Origin: an uncultured Lachnospiraceae bacterium
Lineage (GTDB): Bacteria > Bacillota > Clostridia > Lachnospirales > Lachnospiraceae
Length of the DNA: 64,000 nt
NCBI GenBank assembly: GCA_902798585.1
Contig: CADBXF010000010.1
Span: forward strand, 66,668-130,667
Direction of reading: 5' to 3'
The position numbers and the translations under genes were made by a program. The notes beneath the pieces are model-generated. The model was given only the letters and a program-made list of their open reading frames with translations. It was not told the DNA's origin and did not search any database. Numbering within the stretch: the stretch's first letter is position 1; each line of letters begins with the position of its first letter. This document shows positions 1 to 7,861 of this stretch, piece after piece.

Positions 1-184
1 CGCGGATGTTATCGCTCTTACCGTACTCGTCCTTGCATGCCGCAAGAAGCGAATCCTCAATCGCCTTGAGAAGTACGCTCTTGCTGATATCGCGCTCCTT
101 CTCAATCAGATCGAGCGCAACAATCAGTTCCTTAAAGTCCTCCTTCTTCAACTCCTCTGCAGATTTCTTAGCTGCCTGTTTCAT
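1..184 (-). CDS. nusA: Transcription factor NusA, N-terminal part (cut by window edge)
   Basis: Only the first 61 codons are visible; the gene runs off the left edge. NusA binds RNA polymerase and controls pausing, termination and antitermination. The start ATG at 182-184 follows a good ribosome site (aggagga at 190-197). The visible N-terminal domain reads MKQAAKKSAEELKK, then IVALDLIEKERDISK and an alpha-helical LLKAIEDSLLAAC stretch, which is the usual NusA opening. A short Lys/Glu-rich leader precedes the conserved part. It follows rimP after 54 bases on the same strand, the standard rimP-nusA order of the nusA-infB operon, so it is probably transcribed from the rimP promoter at 846-874. 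Confidence 0.9.
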   Translation of the reverse strand, partial: MKQAAKKSAEELKKEDFKELIVALDLIEKERDISKSVLLKAIEDSLLAACKDEYGKSDNIR

Positions 185-238
185 GATATTCCTCCTTCAA
201 TAAGTTTCGATAGTATTTGATTGATTTCCAAAAAGAAA

Positions 239-712
239 TCAGATTTCATCCGTAAACGCCTGTCGTATATAACGGATATTTTTCCTCTCCGCACGCATCT
301 GCGTACCGTCCGCAAGCTCCGCGGTAATGTCGTCGTCGGAAAACGCCGTAAGTTTCGCAGTAAATTCCTTGGTTCCGTTAACCGCAGTAAACAAACCGAA
401 TTCAATCATTTTCCCGAGATTTCTTTCGAAATCCTTCGGCTTCTTAAGCGGCCTTGTCAATCCCGGCGAGCTAACCTCGAGGATATACGCTTCCTCGATG
501 AAGTCCTCCTCGTCGAGCCTGTCGCTCAATGCTCTGGAGACAACCTCGCAGTCATCGATCGTAATTCCGCCCTCCTTGTCGATATATGCCCGCAAATACC
601 GTTTCCCGGCCTCCTTGACATACTCGACATCCACCAGTTCAAATCCGTGTTCTGCAAGAATCGGGAGCAGAATCTCCTCGGTCTTTGCCTCACAGTCCCT
701 GACTTTCGCCAT
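239..712 (-). CDS. rimP: Ribosome maturation factor RimP
   Basis: RimP (157 residues, normal length) helps assemble the 30S subunit, acting with ribosomal protein S12. The N-terminal alpha/beta domain carries ELVDVEYVKEAGKRYLRAYI and the conserved ISPGLTRPL-type motif appears as EVSSPGLTRPLKK near residue 80; the C-terminal part (EFTAKLTAFSDDDI) is the Sm-like beta barrel. The ATG at 710-712 is preceded by a ggaggttgt ribosome site. It is the first gene of the rimP-nusA operon, with an unusually structured leader of about 125 bases (hairpin at 792-821). Confidence 0.93.
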   Translation of the reverse strand: MAKVRDCEAKTEEILLPILAEHGFELVDVEYVKEAGKRYLRAYIDKEGGITIDDCEVVSRALSDRLDEEDFIEEAYILEVSSPGLTRPLKKPKDFERNLGKMIEFGLFTAVNGTKEFTAKLTAFSDDDITAELADGTQMRAERKNIRYIRQAFTDEI

Positions 713-791
713 ACAACCTCCGTATCAAACACCGTTTTGCCGGGAGCCTTGACCTTCCCGACGCCGCCGTATTCGACCACTTACATAAAAC

Positions 792-821
792 TGAGAGTGG
801 GCCGTTTCGGACCCACTCTCA
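792..821 (-). promoter_or_regulatory. Leader hairpin of the rimP-nusA transcript
   Basis: A perfect 10-base inverted repeat (TGAGAGTGGG ... CCCACTCTCA) with a 10-base centre that can pair further (GG/CC). On the minus strand it is followed by GTTTTATG, a short U-rich stretch. It lies inside the transcribed leader downstream of the rimP promoter, about 80 bases before the start codon, so it is placed to act as an attenuator, a protein-binding site or a stabilising element. From memory, hairpins with this GAGTGGG/CCCACTC core precede rimP in other Clostridia; that should be confirmed by alignment. As a plain terminator it is mediocre because the U-tract is short. Confidence 0.6.
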
Positions 822-845
822 CATTGACAACTTAGTTACAAACGA

Positions 846-874
846 AGTGTATCACTCTTTTTCGGAAAATGCAA
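846..874 (-). promoter_or_regulatory. Sigma-A-type promoter for rimP-nusA
   Basis: Read on the minus strand: TTGCAT, 17 bases, TACACT. Spacing is ideal. The expected start near 838 leaves a leader of about 125 bases that contains the hairpin at 792-821. Confidence 0.6.
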
Positions 875-919
875 GCACATTTTTCGAAATTGCGCCATCC
901 TTCGAATTACCGGCCTGTT

Positions 920-1069
920 TCACTCCATCGTATCGGCGCCTTCGGCCTGCGCCTTCTTGCGATTCTTACGGGCGCGAAGCGCCTTTCCGGCCAAAACGCC
1001 GCATATCGCGACGGCAATGTAAAATACGAACAGGGCGCCCTGCCGCAAAAACTCCAACAAAAAATCCAT
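920..1069 (-). CDS. Small membrane peptide (49 residues) at the end of the his operon
   Basis: A short gene starting ATG at 1067-1069 with a strong ribosome site (aaggaggttgcaat) and ending TGA at 920-922. It begins 12 bases after the hisIE stop, so it is translationally well placed as the last gene of the his operon. The product starts MDFLLEFLRQGALF, has one hydrophobic segment (about residues 12-29, FVFYIAVAICGVLAGKAL) and a very basic tail (RARKNRKK) before an acidic end. That layout predicts a single-pass membrane peptide with the positive tail in the cytoplasm. I do not recognise a family and assign no function. The ribosome site, spacing and topology argue that it is real. Confidence 0.6.
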   Translation of the reverse strand: MDFLLEFLRQGALFVFYIAVAICGVLAGKALRARKNRKKAQAEGADTME

Positions 1070-1081
1070 ATTGCAACCTCC

Positions 1082-2321
1082 TTAGGACTTCCGCCGGTTG
1101 GCGAGCTCTTTCACGATATCGTTCCAGTCGACATCGCACTCCACCATGAGAACCATGAGATGGAACAGGTAGTCGGCAATCTCGTACTTGAGCTCCTCGG
1201 CGTCGGGATTTTTCGCAGCAATCGTAATCTCCGTCGCCTCCTCGCCGCATTTTTTGAGAATTTTGTCGATTCCCTTGTCGAAGAGATAGTTCGTGTAAGA
1301 CCCTTCCTTCGGATTGACCTTGCGATCCATGATTACATTGTAATCTTCCGTGAGCACGGTGAGCGGATTGAAGTCCGCGAATTCCTTCCTGCAGAGCTCC
1401 GTAAAGAAGCACGAGGTCTCTCCGGTATGGCATGCGGCGCCGAGCTGATGCACCTTAGCGAGCAGCGTATCGTTGTCGCAGTCGATGCGAAGCTCCTTCA
1501 CAAACTGGTAGTGACCGCTCGTCTCACCCTTGACCCAGAGCTCGTTGCGGCTTCTCGACCAATAAGTCATGCGCCCGGTCTCAATCGTCTTATTGAAGGC
1601 CTCCTCGTTCATGTAGGCGACCATCAACACCTGCAGGGTGCGGTAATCCTGTACAACCACTGGAATCAACCCGTGTTCGTTCGTCTTCATATCGGCGAAA
1701 CTTACGGAGGATTCCAGGCAAATCGTCGCAATGCCCTGATCGCGAAGCGAGCGCTTCACCTTGAGGATGTTCTTGCCCTCGTAATAATTCGTCGCGATGC
1801 CGCAGCAGTTGGGCATCGAGAGAATCGTCGCGATATCGTTTCGCACCAGAGAGTCGCGCACAATCACCGGCAGCGGACAATTCTCGAGAATGCGGTTCAT
1901 CGCAGGCGACACGGTCACATGCTTTAAAATAAACTTCGCAACCCCGAGGTCCTTAAGTTCCTCCAGAAGGCGAACGCTCTCATATGCATGGTCGGGCTTG
2001 TCGATGTCGGCGTTGAATTCCACGATGATGCGGTCGCGGCCGAACCGGTCGATTCCCTTGCGCACCTCTTCCTTCGGAAATGTCTTCTCGTACGGAATCA
2101 CGACATAGGACGCGCCGGTATAAAGCGCCTTCTTGATGTCCTCAAACCGCTCGATATGACATGACCGTCTGAAGAAAATGCATCTGCGTGGTCTCATTGT
2201 CGTCGTAATTGTAAATGTAAAGCCCGTCCGCACCGTTTTGCTCATAGCTCATCGCAAGCTCCAAAACAGAGGCGGAGAAAGCATTTTCCGCGTTGATATA
2301 GGCAATAATATTTTTCTCCAT
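1082..2321 (-). pseudogene. hisIE: HisIE with N-terminal HisA/HisF-like domain, frame broken near 2163
   Basis: This gene should encode phosphoribosyl-AMP cyclohydrolase plus phosphoribosyl-ATP pyrophosphatase (histidine steps 2 and 3) behind a degenerate TIM-barrel domain, an arrangement I know from Lachnospiraceae. Translation from ATG at 2319-2321 (site GGGAG) gives MEKNIIAYINAENAF ... GLYIYNY ... FLQTV and then stops at 2142. The continuing homology ([18 protein letters not shown]...) is in another frame. About 15 residues seem to be missing, and the frame change needs a loss of 3n+2 bases. The downstream HisI part ([30 protein letters not shown]) and HisE part ([15 protein letters not shown]) are intact, with stop at 1082, and could still be made from an internal start. 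Either a real lesion or an assembly error; the last enzyme gene of the operon. Confidence 0.85.
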
Positions 2322-2332
2322 ACGCTCTCCCG

Positions 2333-2926
2333 TCAAATCGTTCCCTTAGTAGACAGCACGCCCTCGATGCGGGGGTCAACCCGTGTCGCCATGTCCAAAG
2401 CCTTGGCAAACGCCTTGAACATCGCCTCAAGAATGTGGTGGTTGTTGTCGCCGGAAATCATGCGAATGTGCAGATTCATTCCTGCGCTGTACGAAATCGC
2501 ATAGAAAAATTCCTTCGCCATCTCGACATCCATCTCGCCGAGCTTGTCGACCGTCGTCTTCACATCGTATACGAAATACGGGCGCCCGGAGAGGTCGATT
2601 GCACACTCCACAAGGGTCTCATCCATGGGAAGCAGGAAAAAGCCGTAGCGCGTGATGCCTGCCTTGTCGCCGAGCGCCTCGCGGATTGCCTGTCCGAGAA
2701 CGATGCCGACATCCTCCACGGTGTGGTGGGAATCCACATTCAAATCGCCCTTGGCCTTCAGCTTCAGATCAAAGAAGCCGTGTCTTGCAAATCCCTCCAG
2801 CATATGATTGAAAAAACCGATTCCGGTATCCACATCATATACGCCGTTGCCGTCGATTTTGAAATCGCAGACAATGTTCGTTTCCTTGGTGTCTCTTGCC
2901 ACTTTCGCCCTGCGTTCCGTTTCCAT
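2333..2926 (-). CDS. hisB: Imidazoleglycerol-phosphate dehydratase
   Basis: HisB (197 residues) dehydrates imidazole glycerol phosphate to imidazole acetol phosphate, the sixth step of histidine synthesis. The manganese-binding signatures are present: GFFNHMLEGFARHG, VDSHHTVEDVGIVLGQA and GDNNHHILEAMFKAFA. It is the monofunctional form with no phosphatase domain. The ATG at 2924-2926 has a GGGAGG site 5 bases ahead; longer upstream reading lacks one. The stop TGA lies 11 bases before the hisIE start. A promoter-like sequence sits in the 74-base gap to hisD, so hisB and hisIE may also be transcribed separately. Confidence 0.96.
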   Translation of the reverse strand: METERRAKVARDTKETNIVCDFKIDGNGVYDVDTGIGFFNHMLEGFARHGFFDLKLKAKGDLNVDSHHTVEDVGIVLGQAIREALGDKAGITRYGFFLLPMDETLVECAIDLSGRPYFVYDVKTTVDKLGEMDVEMAKEFFYAISYSAGMNLHIRMISGDNNHHILEAMFKAFAKALDMATRVDPRIEGVLSTKGTI

Positions 2927-2954
2927 ATTCGCCTCCCGTGGGTTATCTGTGTGT

Positions 2955-2983
2955 ATTTTACCGCGATTCTTCCGCGCGGTCAA
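2955..2983 (-). promoter_or_regulatory. Possible internal promoter before hisB
   Basis: Minus strand reads TTGACC, 17 bases, TAAAAT, in the only sizeable gap inside the his operon. The start of transcription would fall near 2947, about 20 bases before the hisB start codon. It carries no copy of the TTAGCA half-site seen at the hisZ promoter. Confidence 0.5.
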
Positions 2984-3000
2984 ATGAATTCTGTGAATCC

Positions 3001-4296
3001 CTATTTTTCGTTCTCAAAGCGGACATAAATCGAGTTTGCATGTGCCGTCAGCCCTTCCGCCTCGGCAAATGTCGTAACCTTGCGGTACACCGGACGAAGC
3101 GCGTCTCTGCTGTAGCAGATTACGCTGCTCTTCTTGATAAACTCATCGACCGAGAGCGGCGAGAAGAAGCGCGCCGTGCCGTTTGTGGGAAGGATGTGGT
3201 CCGGCCCCGCAAAATAATCGCCGAGCGGCTCGCTCGAATACTCTCCGAGGAAAATGGCTCCCGCATTTTGAATGTGCGACATAGTCTCCCACGGATCCTT
3301 CGTGAGAATCTCAACATGCTCGGAGGCGATGTCATTCGCAGCAGAAACGGCATCCTCCATCGACTCGGCGACAAAGATTCTTCCGTATGCCGCAAGCGAC
3401 GCCTCGATGGTCTCTTTGCGGGACAGCGTCTGCGTCATTTTCTCAACTTCCCGGCTGACATTTTCCGCAAGCTCCGCGGATGTCGTAACCAGAATCGCAG
3501 ATGCCATGACATCATGCTCCGCCTGGCTGAGGAGGTCTGCCGCTACAAAGCGGGGCGTTGCGGTCTCGTCCGCAAGCACGAGGATTTCGCTCGGACCTGC
3601 GATGGAATCGATGCCCACGCTTCCGTAGACCGCCTTCTTCGCAAGCGCCACATAGATATTGCCGGGTCCTACAATCTTGTCGACTCTCGGAATGCTCTCA
3701 GTTCCGTATGCAAGCGCTGCAATCGCCTGCGCGCCGCCGACCTTTGCGATTTTCGTTACACCGGCCTCAACAGCCGCGACAATCGATGTCGGATTGAGCG
3801 CACCCTCCTTCTGGGGAGGCGTCACCATGATAATCTCCGGCACACCGGCAACCTTCGCAGGGATGATATTCATCAAAACGCTCGAAGAAAGCACCGCGCG
3901 TCCGCCGGGCACATACACGCCGACCTTTGCAATCGGGGTTACGCGCTGCCCGAGAATGATTCCGTCCTTTGTGTCAAACCAGCTGTTTCTGCGCTGGCGC
4001 ATGTGGAAATCGCGGATGTTTGCCGCCGCTTCGCGGATTACGGTAAGCAGCTCCGGATCAATCGCCGCATATGCGGCATCGATCTCCTCCTGCGTCACCC
4101 ACAGCGTGTCCGGTGTCATCCTTACGCCGTCGAACTTTTCCGTAAGAGCGAAAACCGCCTCATCGCCGCGCTCGCGGACATCGCGGACAATCGCATCAAC
4201 CGCCTCCTGCTGTTTTGCAAACGCATTCGTGCTGCGCATCGCAAGCGTATCCAGCAATTCCTGTTTGGATTCCTTTGTCAAAGGGATAATTTTCAT
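3001..4296 (-). CDS. hisD: Histidinol dehydrogenase
   Basis: HisD (431 residues) oxidises L-histidinol to L-histidine in two NAD-dependent steps with a zinc ion. Family motifs are clear: VYVPGGRAVLSSSVLMN, VGGAQAIAALAYGTE, IVGPGNIYVALAKK, DSIAGPSEILVLAD, LLSQAEHDVMASAILVT, and the C-terminal AEGLTAHANSI with zinc and substrate ligands. The ATG at 4294-4296 (MKIIPLTKES) is preferred over an upstream one because gaggtg lies 6 bases before it. Stop TAG at 3001. It starts 10 bases after hisG ends, in the hisZ-hisG-hisD-hisB-hisIE operon. Confidence 0.97.
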   Translation of the reverse strand: MKIIPLTKESKQELLDTLAMRSTNAFAKQQEAVDAIVRDVRERGDEAVFALTEKFDGVRMTPDTLWVTQEEIDAAYAAIDPELLTVIREAAANIRDFHMRQRRNSWFDTKDGIILGQRVTPIAKVGVYVPGGRAVLSSSVLMNIIPAKVAGVPEIIMVTPPQKEGALNPTSIVAAVEAGVTKIAKVGGAQAIAALAYGTESIPRVDKIVGPGNIYVALAKKAVYGSVGIDSIAGPSEILVLADETATPRFVAADLLSQAEHDVMASAILVTTSAELAENVSREVEKMTQTLSRKETIEASLAAYGRIFVAESMEDAVSAANDIASEHVEILTKDPWETMSHIQNAGAIFLGEYSSEPLGDYFAGPDHILPTNGTARFFSPLSVDEFIKKSSVICYSRDALRPVYRKVTTFAEAEGLTAHANSIYVRFENEK

Positions 4297-4306
4297 ACTG
4301 CGCACC

Positions 4307-4948
4307 TCAGTTTCCTATTACACTTCGCACATCCGCAATCAGCTTCTGGATGCGCTCCTGCTCCATCTTCATGCTCACCTGGTTCACGACCATACGCGCC
4401 GAGAGCGGTACAATCTCCGTCAAAACGGACAGTCCGTTCTCACGGAGTGTCGAACCGGTTTCCACGATATCGACAATCACCTCGCTCAGCCCCACAATCG
4501 GAGCGAGCTCAATCGAGCCGCCGAGCTTAATGATTTCAACCGTCTGATGGAGAACATTCGTAAAATAATCCTTCGCGATGTTCGGGTATTTTGTTGCGAC
4601 GCGAATGCGTCTGCCGCTTCCGAGTAGTTCCCTCGCGCTCTCCGGACCCGCAACGCACATGCGGCATTTGCCGAAGCCGAAGTCAATCACCTCGTAAAGC
4701 TTCTTGCCCTCCTCGAGAATCGTATCCTTTCCGACGATTCCGATATCGGCGGCGCCGTACTCGACATAGGTCGGCACATCTCCCGCCTTCGCAAGGAAAA
4801 ATTTGAATTTGTGCTCCTCATCCGTAAAGATGAGCTTTCTCGTGTTCGGGTCATTCATCTCTTCGCAATGGATTCCGGCTTTGCCGAGCACCTCCATCGC
4901 CTTCTTCGCAAGACGCCCCTTCGCGAGGGCAAATGTTATATATTCCAT
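4307..4948 (-). CDS. hisG: ATP phosphoribosyltransferase, short form catalytic subunit
   Basis: HisG catalyses the first committed step of histidine synthesis, joining ATP and PRPP. At 213 residues it is the short form that lacks the C-terminal histidine-sensing domain and works in a complex with HisZ, which is encoded just upstream. Motifs: [12 protein letters not shown] at the N-terminus, [16 protein letters not shown], and the PRPP-binding loop [16 protein letters not shown] near residue 160. It overlaps the end of hisZ by 13 bases, which suggests coupled translation and balanced subunit supply. The start has a gaggga site within hisZ. Confidence 0.96.
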   Translation of the reverse strand: MEYITFALAKGRLAKKAMEVLGKAGIHCEEMNDPNTRKLIFTDEEHKFKFFLAKAGDVPTYVEYGAADIGIVGKDTILEEGKKLYEVIDFGFGKCRMCVAGPESARELLGSGRRIRVATKYPNIAKDYFTNVLHQTVEIIKLGGSIELAPIVGLSEVIVDIVETGSTLRENGLSVLTEIVPLSARMVVNQVSMKMEQERIQKLIADVRSVIGN

Positions 4949-6096
4949 ACGATAACTCCCTCCTTCTCAAGCGCATCCTTAACTCCGCGGCCGTCCGGCA
5001 CAAGCGCAACGGGAATACCCTCCACGCGCTTTCCGCAGGCCATTGCAATGGCTTCCGCAGCCTGCTCGGCGCGGTATACAATCGCATACCGCTCCGACGG
5101 TTTGCGCTCCTCAAGCCCCATGCGCTGAAGCACGGTAAGCAGAGAATCAAGCGTGATCGACATTCCGATGGCGGGAGTAGGCTCGCCGAACTGGCCTGCC
5201 AGCGAATCATAACGGCCGCCCGAGGCAATCGCCTCTCCGGTACCGTAAGTGATTGCGCGGAAAATGATGCCCGTGTAGTAGCGATATTTGCTGAGCATCG
5301 CAAGGTCAAACGAGACAAATTTCTGCACGCCGTATTTGGTCAGGCAATCCCACAGCGACTGAAGTCGTGCAATCGCCGCAAGAGCCGCCTCATTGTCCGT
5401 CAGGGACGAAGCCTTCGAAAGAATCTCCTCGGAGCCGAACAGCTCGGGAAGCGCAAGCAACAGCTCCGCCTCCTTACCTGCGATATTTCGCTCCGCCAAA
5501 AAGTCGGAGATACCGAAAAGGTTTTTGTCCTTGATTCTTCTGCGAAGCTCTTCCTCATCCTCCGAAGTCAAACCGCAGGAATTCGCGATGGCGCGGAAGA
5601 AACCCGCATTGCCTATTTCAATCTGGAACTCCGTCAGACCCGCGGCGCGAAGGCATTCCACGGTCAGCGCTATCACCTCGGCGTCCGCAACGCAGGAATC
5701 GTCTCCGAAGATTTCCACGCCGGCCTGCGTCGTCTCCTTGAGGCGAAGCTGGTATCCGGAGTTGTTGATAAAGGTGTTTCCGATATAGGAAAGGCGAATC
5801 GGGGCCGGCGCATTTTTCCAGTAGGTAACAGCAGCTCTGGCGATCTGCGGCGTCATATCCGGACGCAGCACAAGCGTGTTTCCGTCGCGATCGATGAACT
5901 TGTACATATCCTTCGAAGGAACGGTGCCTCGCTCACTGGAAAAAACATCAAAATACTCAAAGGACGGCGTCTGAATCTCCTCAAAGCCGAAGTTTCGCAT
6001 ACAATTGCATACGCAGTCCGAAAGAGCCCGAAGCTCTCTTTTCTCCGAACCGTAAATATCCCGAACACCTTCCGGCGTATGTAACAAAGGTATCAT
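4936..6096 (-). CDS. hisZ: ATP phosphoribosyltransferase regulatory subunit
   Basis: HisZ (386 residues) is a catalytically inactive relative of histidyl-tRNA synthetase that binds short-form HisG and confers feedback inhibition by histidine. Sequence: [16 protein letters not shown] at the start, motif-2-like [17 protein letters not shown] and YIGNTFINN, later [22 protein letters not shown] (synthetase-like core), ending with a short HisRS-type tail rather than a full anticodon-binding domain. First gene of the his operon, with ribosome site aggagag before ATG at 6094-6096. The leader of about 110 bases begins in the operator at 6176-6201. Confidence 0.95.
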   Translation of the reverse strand: MIPLLHTPEGVRDIYGSEKRELRALSDCVCNCMRNFGFEEIQTPSFEYFDVFSSERGTVPSKDMYKFIDRDGNTLVLRPDMTPQIARAAVTYWKNAPAPIRLSYIGNTFINNSGYQLRLKETTQAGVEIFGDDSCVADAEVIALTVECLRAAGLTEFQIEIGNAGFFRAIANSCGLTSEDEEELRRRIKDKNLFGISDFLAERNIAGKEAELLLALPELFGSEEILSKASSLTDNEAALAAIARLQSLWDCLTKYGVQKFVSFDLAMLSKYRYYTGIIFRAITYGTGEAIASGGRYDSLAGQFGEPTPAIGMSITLDSLLTVLQRMGLEERKPSERYAIVYRAEQAAEAIAMACGKRVEGIPVALVPDGRGVKDALEKEGVIVWNI

Positions 6097-6175
6097 AGTA
6101 TTTCCTCTCCTGTGTTGATTATCCGTTGTTTCGATACAGCGAAGCCGAATTCCGCGGACGCTTTATTGCTGTGAA

Positions 6176-6201
6176 GTGCTAATTTGCTAATCAGTTAGCA
6201 C
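6176..6201. promoter_or_regulatory. Putative operator of the his operon (three TGCTAA/TTAGCA half-sites)
   Basis: Plus strand GTGCTAA (6176-6182), TGCTAA (6185-6190) and TTAGCAC (6195-6201). The last two form a perfect 6-base inverted repeat with a 4-base spacer; the outer pair forms a 7-base inverted repeat. The element lies immediately downstream of the -10 box, over the likely transcription start, so a bound protein would block initiation. The inner repeat resembles operators of the TrpR family in arm length and spacing. A TrpR/YerC-like histidine repressor is therefore a reasonable candidate, but that is inference; no regulator gene is in this window. The arms are in the opposite order to CIRCE, so it is not a heat-shock element. 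Confidence 0.6.
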
Positions 6202-6211
6202 GATGAACCGA

Positions 6212-6240
6212 ATTATACACGGTACATATGCACTTGTCAA
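6212..6240 (-). promoter_or_regulatory. Strong sigma-A promoter of the his operon
   Basis: Minus strand TTGACA, 17 bases, TATAAT: a perfect consensus promoter with ideal spacing. Such strength fits an operon held down by a repressor at the adjacent operator. The recU stop codon lies only about 20 bases upstream with no visible terminator, so some read-through from recU is expected. Confidence 0.85.
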
Positions 6241-6258
6241 CCGAAAAATCAACGAATT

Positions 6259-6834
6259 TCAACTTTCTTTCCCGTGATTCTGCTCATCCTTCCAATCGAG
6301 GTAGTCATTGATGTACTCGAGGTAATTGATGTACGGCTCCGCAGGCATGTCATAGAGAAAACGCGGATTCAGCTCTTCGAACCGGAAACTCCGTCTGCCG
6401 TCCTCCTTATGCATCCCTTCCTCCGTACCGCGCTCGTAAAAGCGCGCCATCTCCTCGCAGTTCATGAAGTAAATCTTCTCGCGATGGCTGTAATAAATCA
6501 GCAGAAAGGCCACTCCGCCCTGCTTCTCGAACGCTTTCATGAAGCTGTATTGGTGCTCGTGAATGTTTTGGAGTGCAAAGGTGTCCGCAGCGCACTCCTT
6601 ACAGTCAAAGCAAAGCGCGATGCCCTGCGCAAGCCCGATATAATCGACCGTACTCTTTCTGTCGAAATATGCGAGCGTAATATGGCTGGTCTGCCGATCG
6701 ATGTCAATCGGCGTAATCGGTGTCGGAATCTTCTGCACAAGCGCGGTTCCGCGGTCGCGGTACAGTTCATTTGTGCGGTTTATGATTTCCTCAAACAAAG
6801 ATCCGCGAAGACCCCGGGATTTCCAGGTAGCCAT
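6259..6834 (-). CDS. recU: Holliday junction resolvase RecU
   Basis: RecU (191 residues) cuts Holliday junctions during recombination repair in Bacillota. Nuclease-core features: RGSLFEEIINRTNELY near residue 10, PTPITPIDID, then STVDYIGLAQGIALCFDCKEC, which holds the metal ligands Asp (VDY) and the D-x-K pair (where Bacillus has E-x-K), followed by LQNIHEHQYSFMKAFEKQGG. The ATG at 6832-6834 has a strong site (aaggagggag). Its start lies inside the upstream pseudouridine synthase gene (44-base overlap), so translation is probably coupled. Usual Bacillota neighbours ponA and prfA are not here. Confidence 0.9.
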   Translation of the reverse strand: MATWKSRGLRGSLFEEIINRTNELYRDRGTALVQKIPTPITPIDIDRQTSHITLAYFDRKSTVDYIGLAQGIALCFDCKECAADTFALQNIHEHQYSFMKAFEKQGGVAFLLIYYSHREKIYFMNCEEMARFYERGTEEGMHKEDGRRSFRFEELNPRFLYDMPAEPYINYLEYINDYLDWKDEQNHGKES

Positions 6835-7849
6835 GTTCTCCCTCCTTCTTCGGCAGCTCGCCGCAGAGCAGCTCGGCAAATGTGTCCGGCACGATTCCCG
6901 TGATGGTTTCGCCGGACAGCTCCGAGAGCACCTCCGGCACATTTTCCGGAAATACATACGCATATGCGAACAATTGCTGTCCGTGCAGATGGTATTTGCT
7001 GCGGAAATAAGCGACCGTGTCCGCATCCTCCGGCATATATTTCGGATCTCCCAGCACGGGATGGCCGAGATGTTTCAAAACCGCGCGGATCTGATGGGAT
7101 TTTCCCGTATACAGCCGGATTCGGACGAGCGTGACTCTCCTGTTGTGCGTAACCGGCTCGATTCCCGTGTGAATGACCGATGCGCCCTCCGAAGGCTTTT
7201 CGGAGATTGTGACAACATTCGTCTCCGCATTCTTTTGCAGATACAAGACCGAGTCGACCGGCTTTTCAAAAATTCCGGTTGCAAATGCAAAATAATACTT
7301 CGCAAGCGCTCTTCCGCGAAGTACCTCCGACATCGCCTGTGCGCCGGCAAGCGTCTTCGCCGCCCAAACGATTCCTGCGGTGTTGCGGTCCAACCGGTTG
7401 CATACGCCGGGCTTATACCGGCGGATGGAATCCGGCGTCAGATCTCCGCGGTCCGCAAGATATTGAAGCATCGCCTCGTTCAGCGATTCCTCACCTTCCG
7501 CATCCTGCTGCGACAACACGCCCTGCGGTTTGTATACCGCCATGACATGCTCATCCTCGTACACAATCTGTTCCTCGTTGACGGGATGCAGGGAAAATCT
7601 CGGCAGCGGCCGTTTTGCATCCGCCCCGGCGCCGCTCATCGCCGCGAAGGTCTCATCGGAGAAGTAGATTGTGACTACATCGCCCTCGCGGACGGTCTCA
7701 TTTCCTTCGGCCTTTGCATGGTTCAGGGTTATATTTTTCTTTCGAAGCATCTTATAGAGAAACCCCGACCCTGCTTCGGGCAGCATTCTTCCCAGATATT
7801 TCGAAAAACGCTGTCCCGCCTCCTGCCTGGCAATCGTAAATTCTTTCAT
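6791..7849 (-). CDS. RluA-family pseudouridine synthase
   Basis: An enzyme of 352 residues that isomerises uridine to pseudouridine in rRNA or tRNA. An S4-like RNA-binding region opens the protein (FTIARQEAGQRFSKYLGRML ... GFLYKMLRKKNITLN). The catalytic motif CNRLDRNTAGIVWAAKT (Asp within RLDRN) is at about residues 148-164. The later VRIRLYTGKSHQIRAVLKHLGHPVLGD stretch is typical of RluA/RluC/RluD. Which base it modifies cannot be told from sequence; RluC-like is most likely from the S4 domain. The 3' end overlaps recU by 44 bases. Ribosome site agaggga precedes ATG at 7847-7849. Confidence 0.9.
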   Translation of the reverse strand: MKEFTIARQEAGQRFSKYLGRMLPEAGSGFLYKMLRKKNITLNHAKAEGNETVREGDVVTIYFSDETFAAMSGAGADAKRPLPRFSLHPVNEEQIVYEDEHVMAVYKPQGVLSQQDAEGEESLNEAMLQYLADRGDLTPDSIRRYKPGVCNRLDRNTAGIVWAAKTLAGAQAMSEVLRGRALAKYYFAFATGIFEKPVDSVLYLQKNAETNVVTISEKPSEGASVIHTGIEPVTHNRRVTLVRIRLYTGKSHQIRAVLKHLGHPVLGDPKYMPEDADTVAYFRSKYHLHGQQLFAYAYVFPENVPEVLSELSGETITGIVPDTFAELLCGELPKKEGEHGYLEIPGSSRIFV

Positions 7850-7861
7850 CGCATCCCTCTG

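Noticed and set aside
2896-4530. Plus-strand open frame of 544 codons opposite hisD and hisG
   Set aside because: Shadow of hisD/hisG; the product is rich in Arg, Cys and His with no recognisable domain.
6176-6201. CIRCE-like heat-shock element before hisZ
   Set aside because: The arms GTGCTAA ... TTAGCAC are in the reverse order of CIRCE (TTAGCAC ... GTGCTAA) and the spacer differs; the real CIRCE is at 39962-39988.
6097-6210. T-box riboswitch in the his leader
   Set aside because: The leader is only about 110 bases, with no T-box sequence (TGGNACCGCG-like) and no terminator/antiterminator pair.
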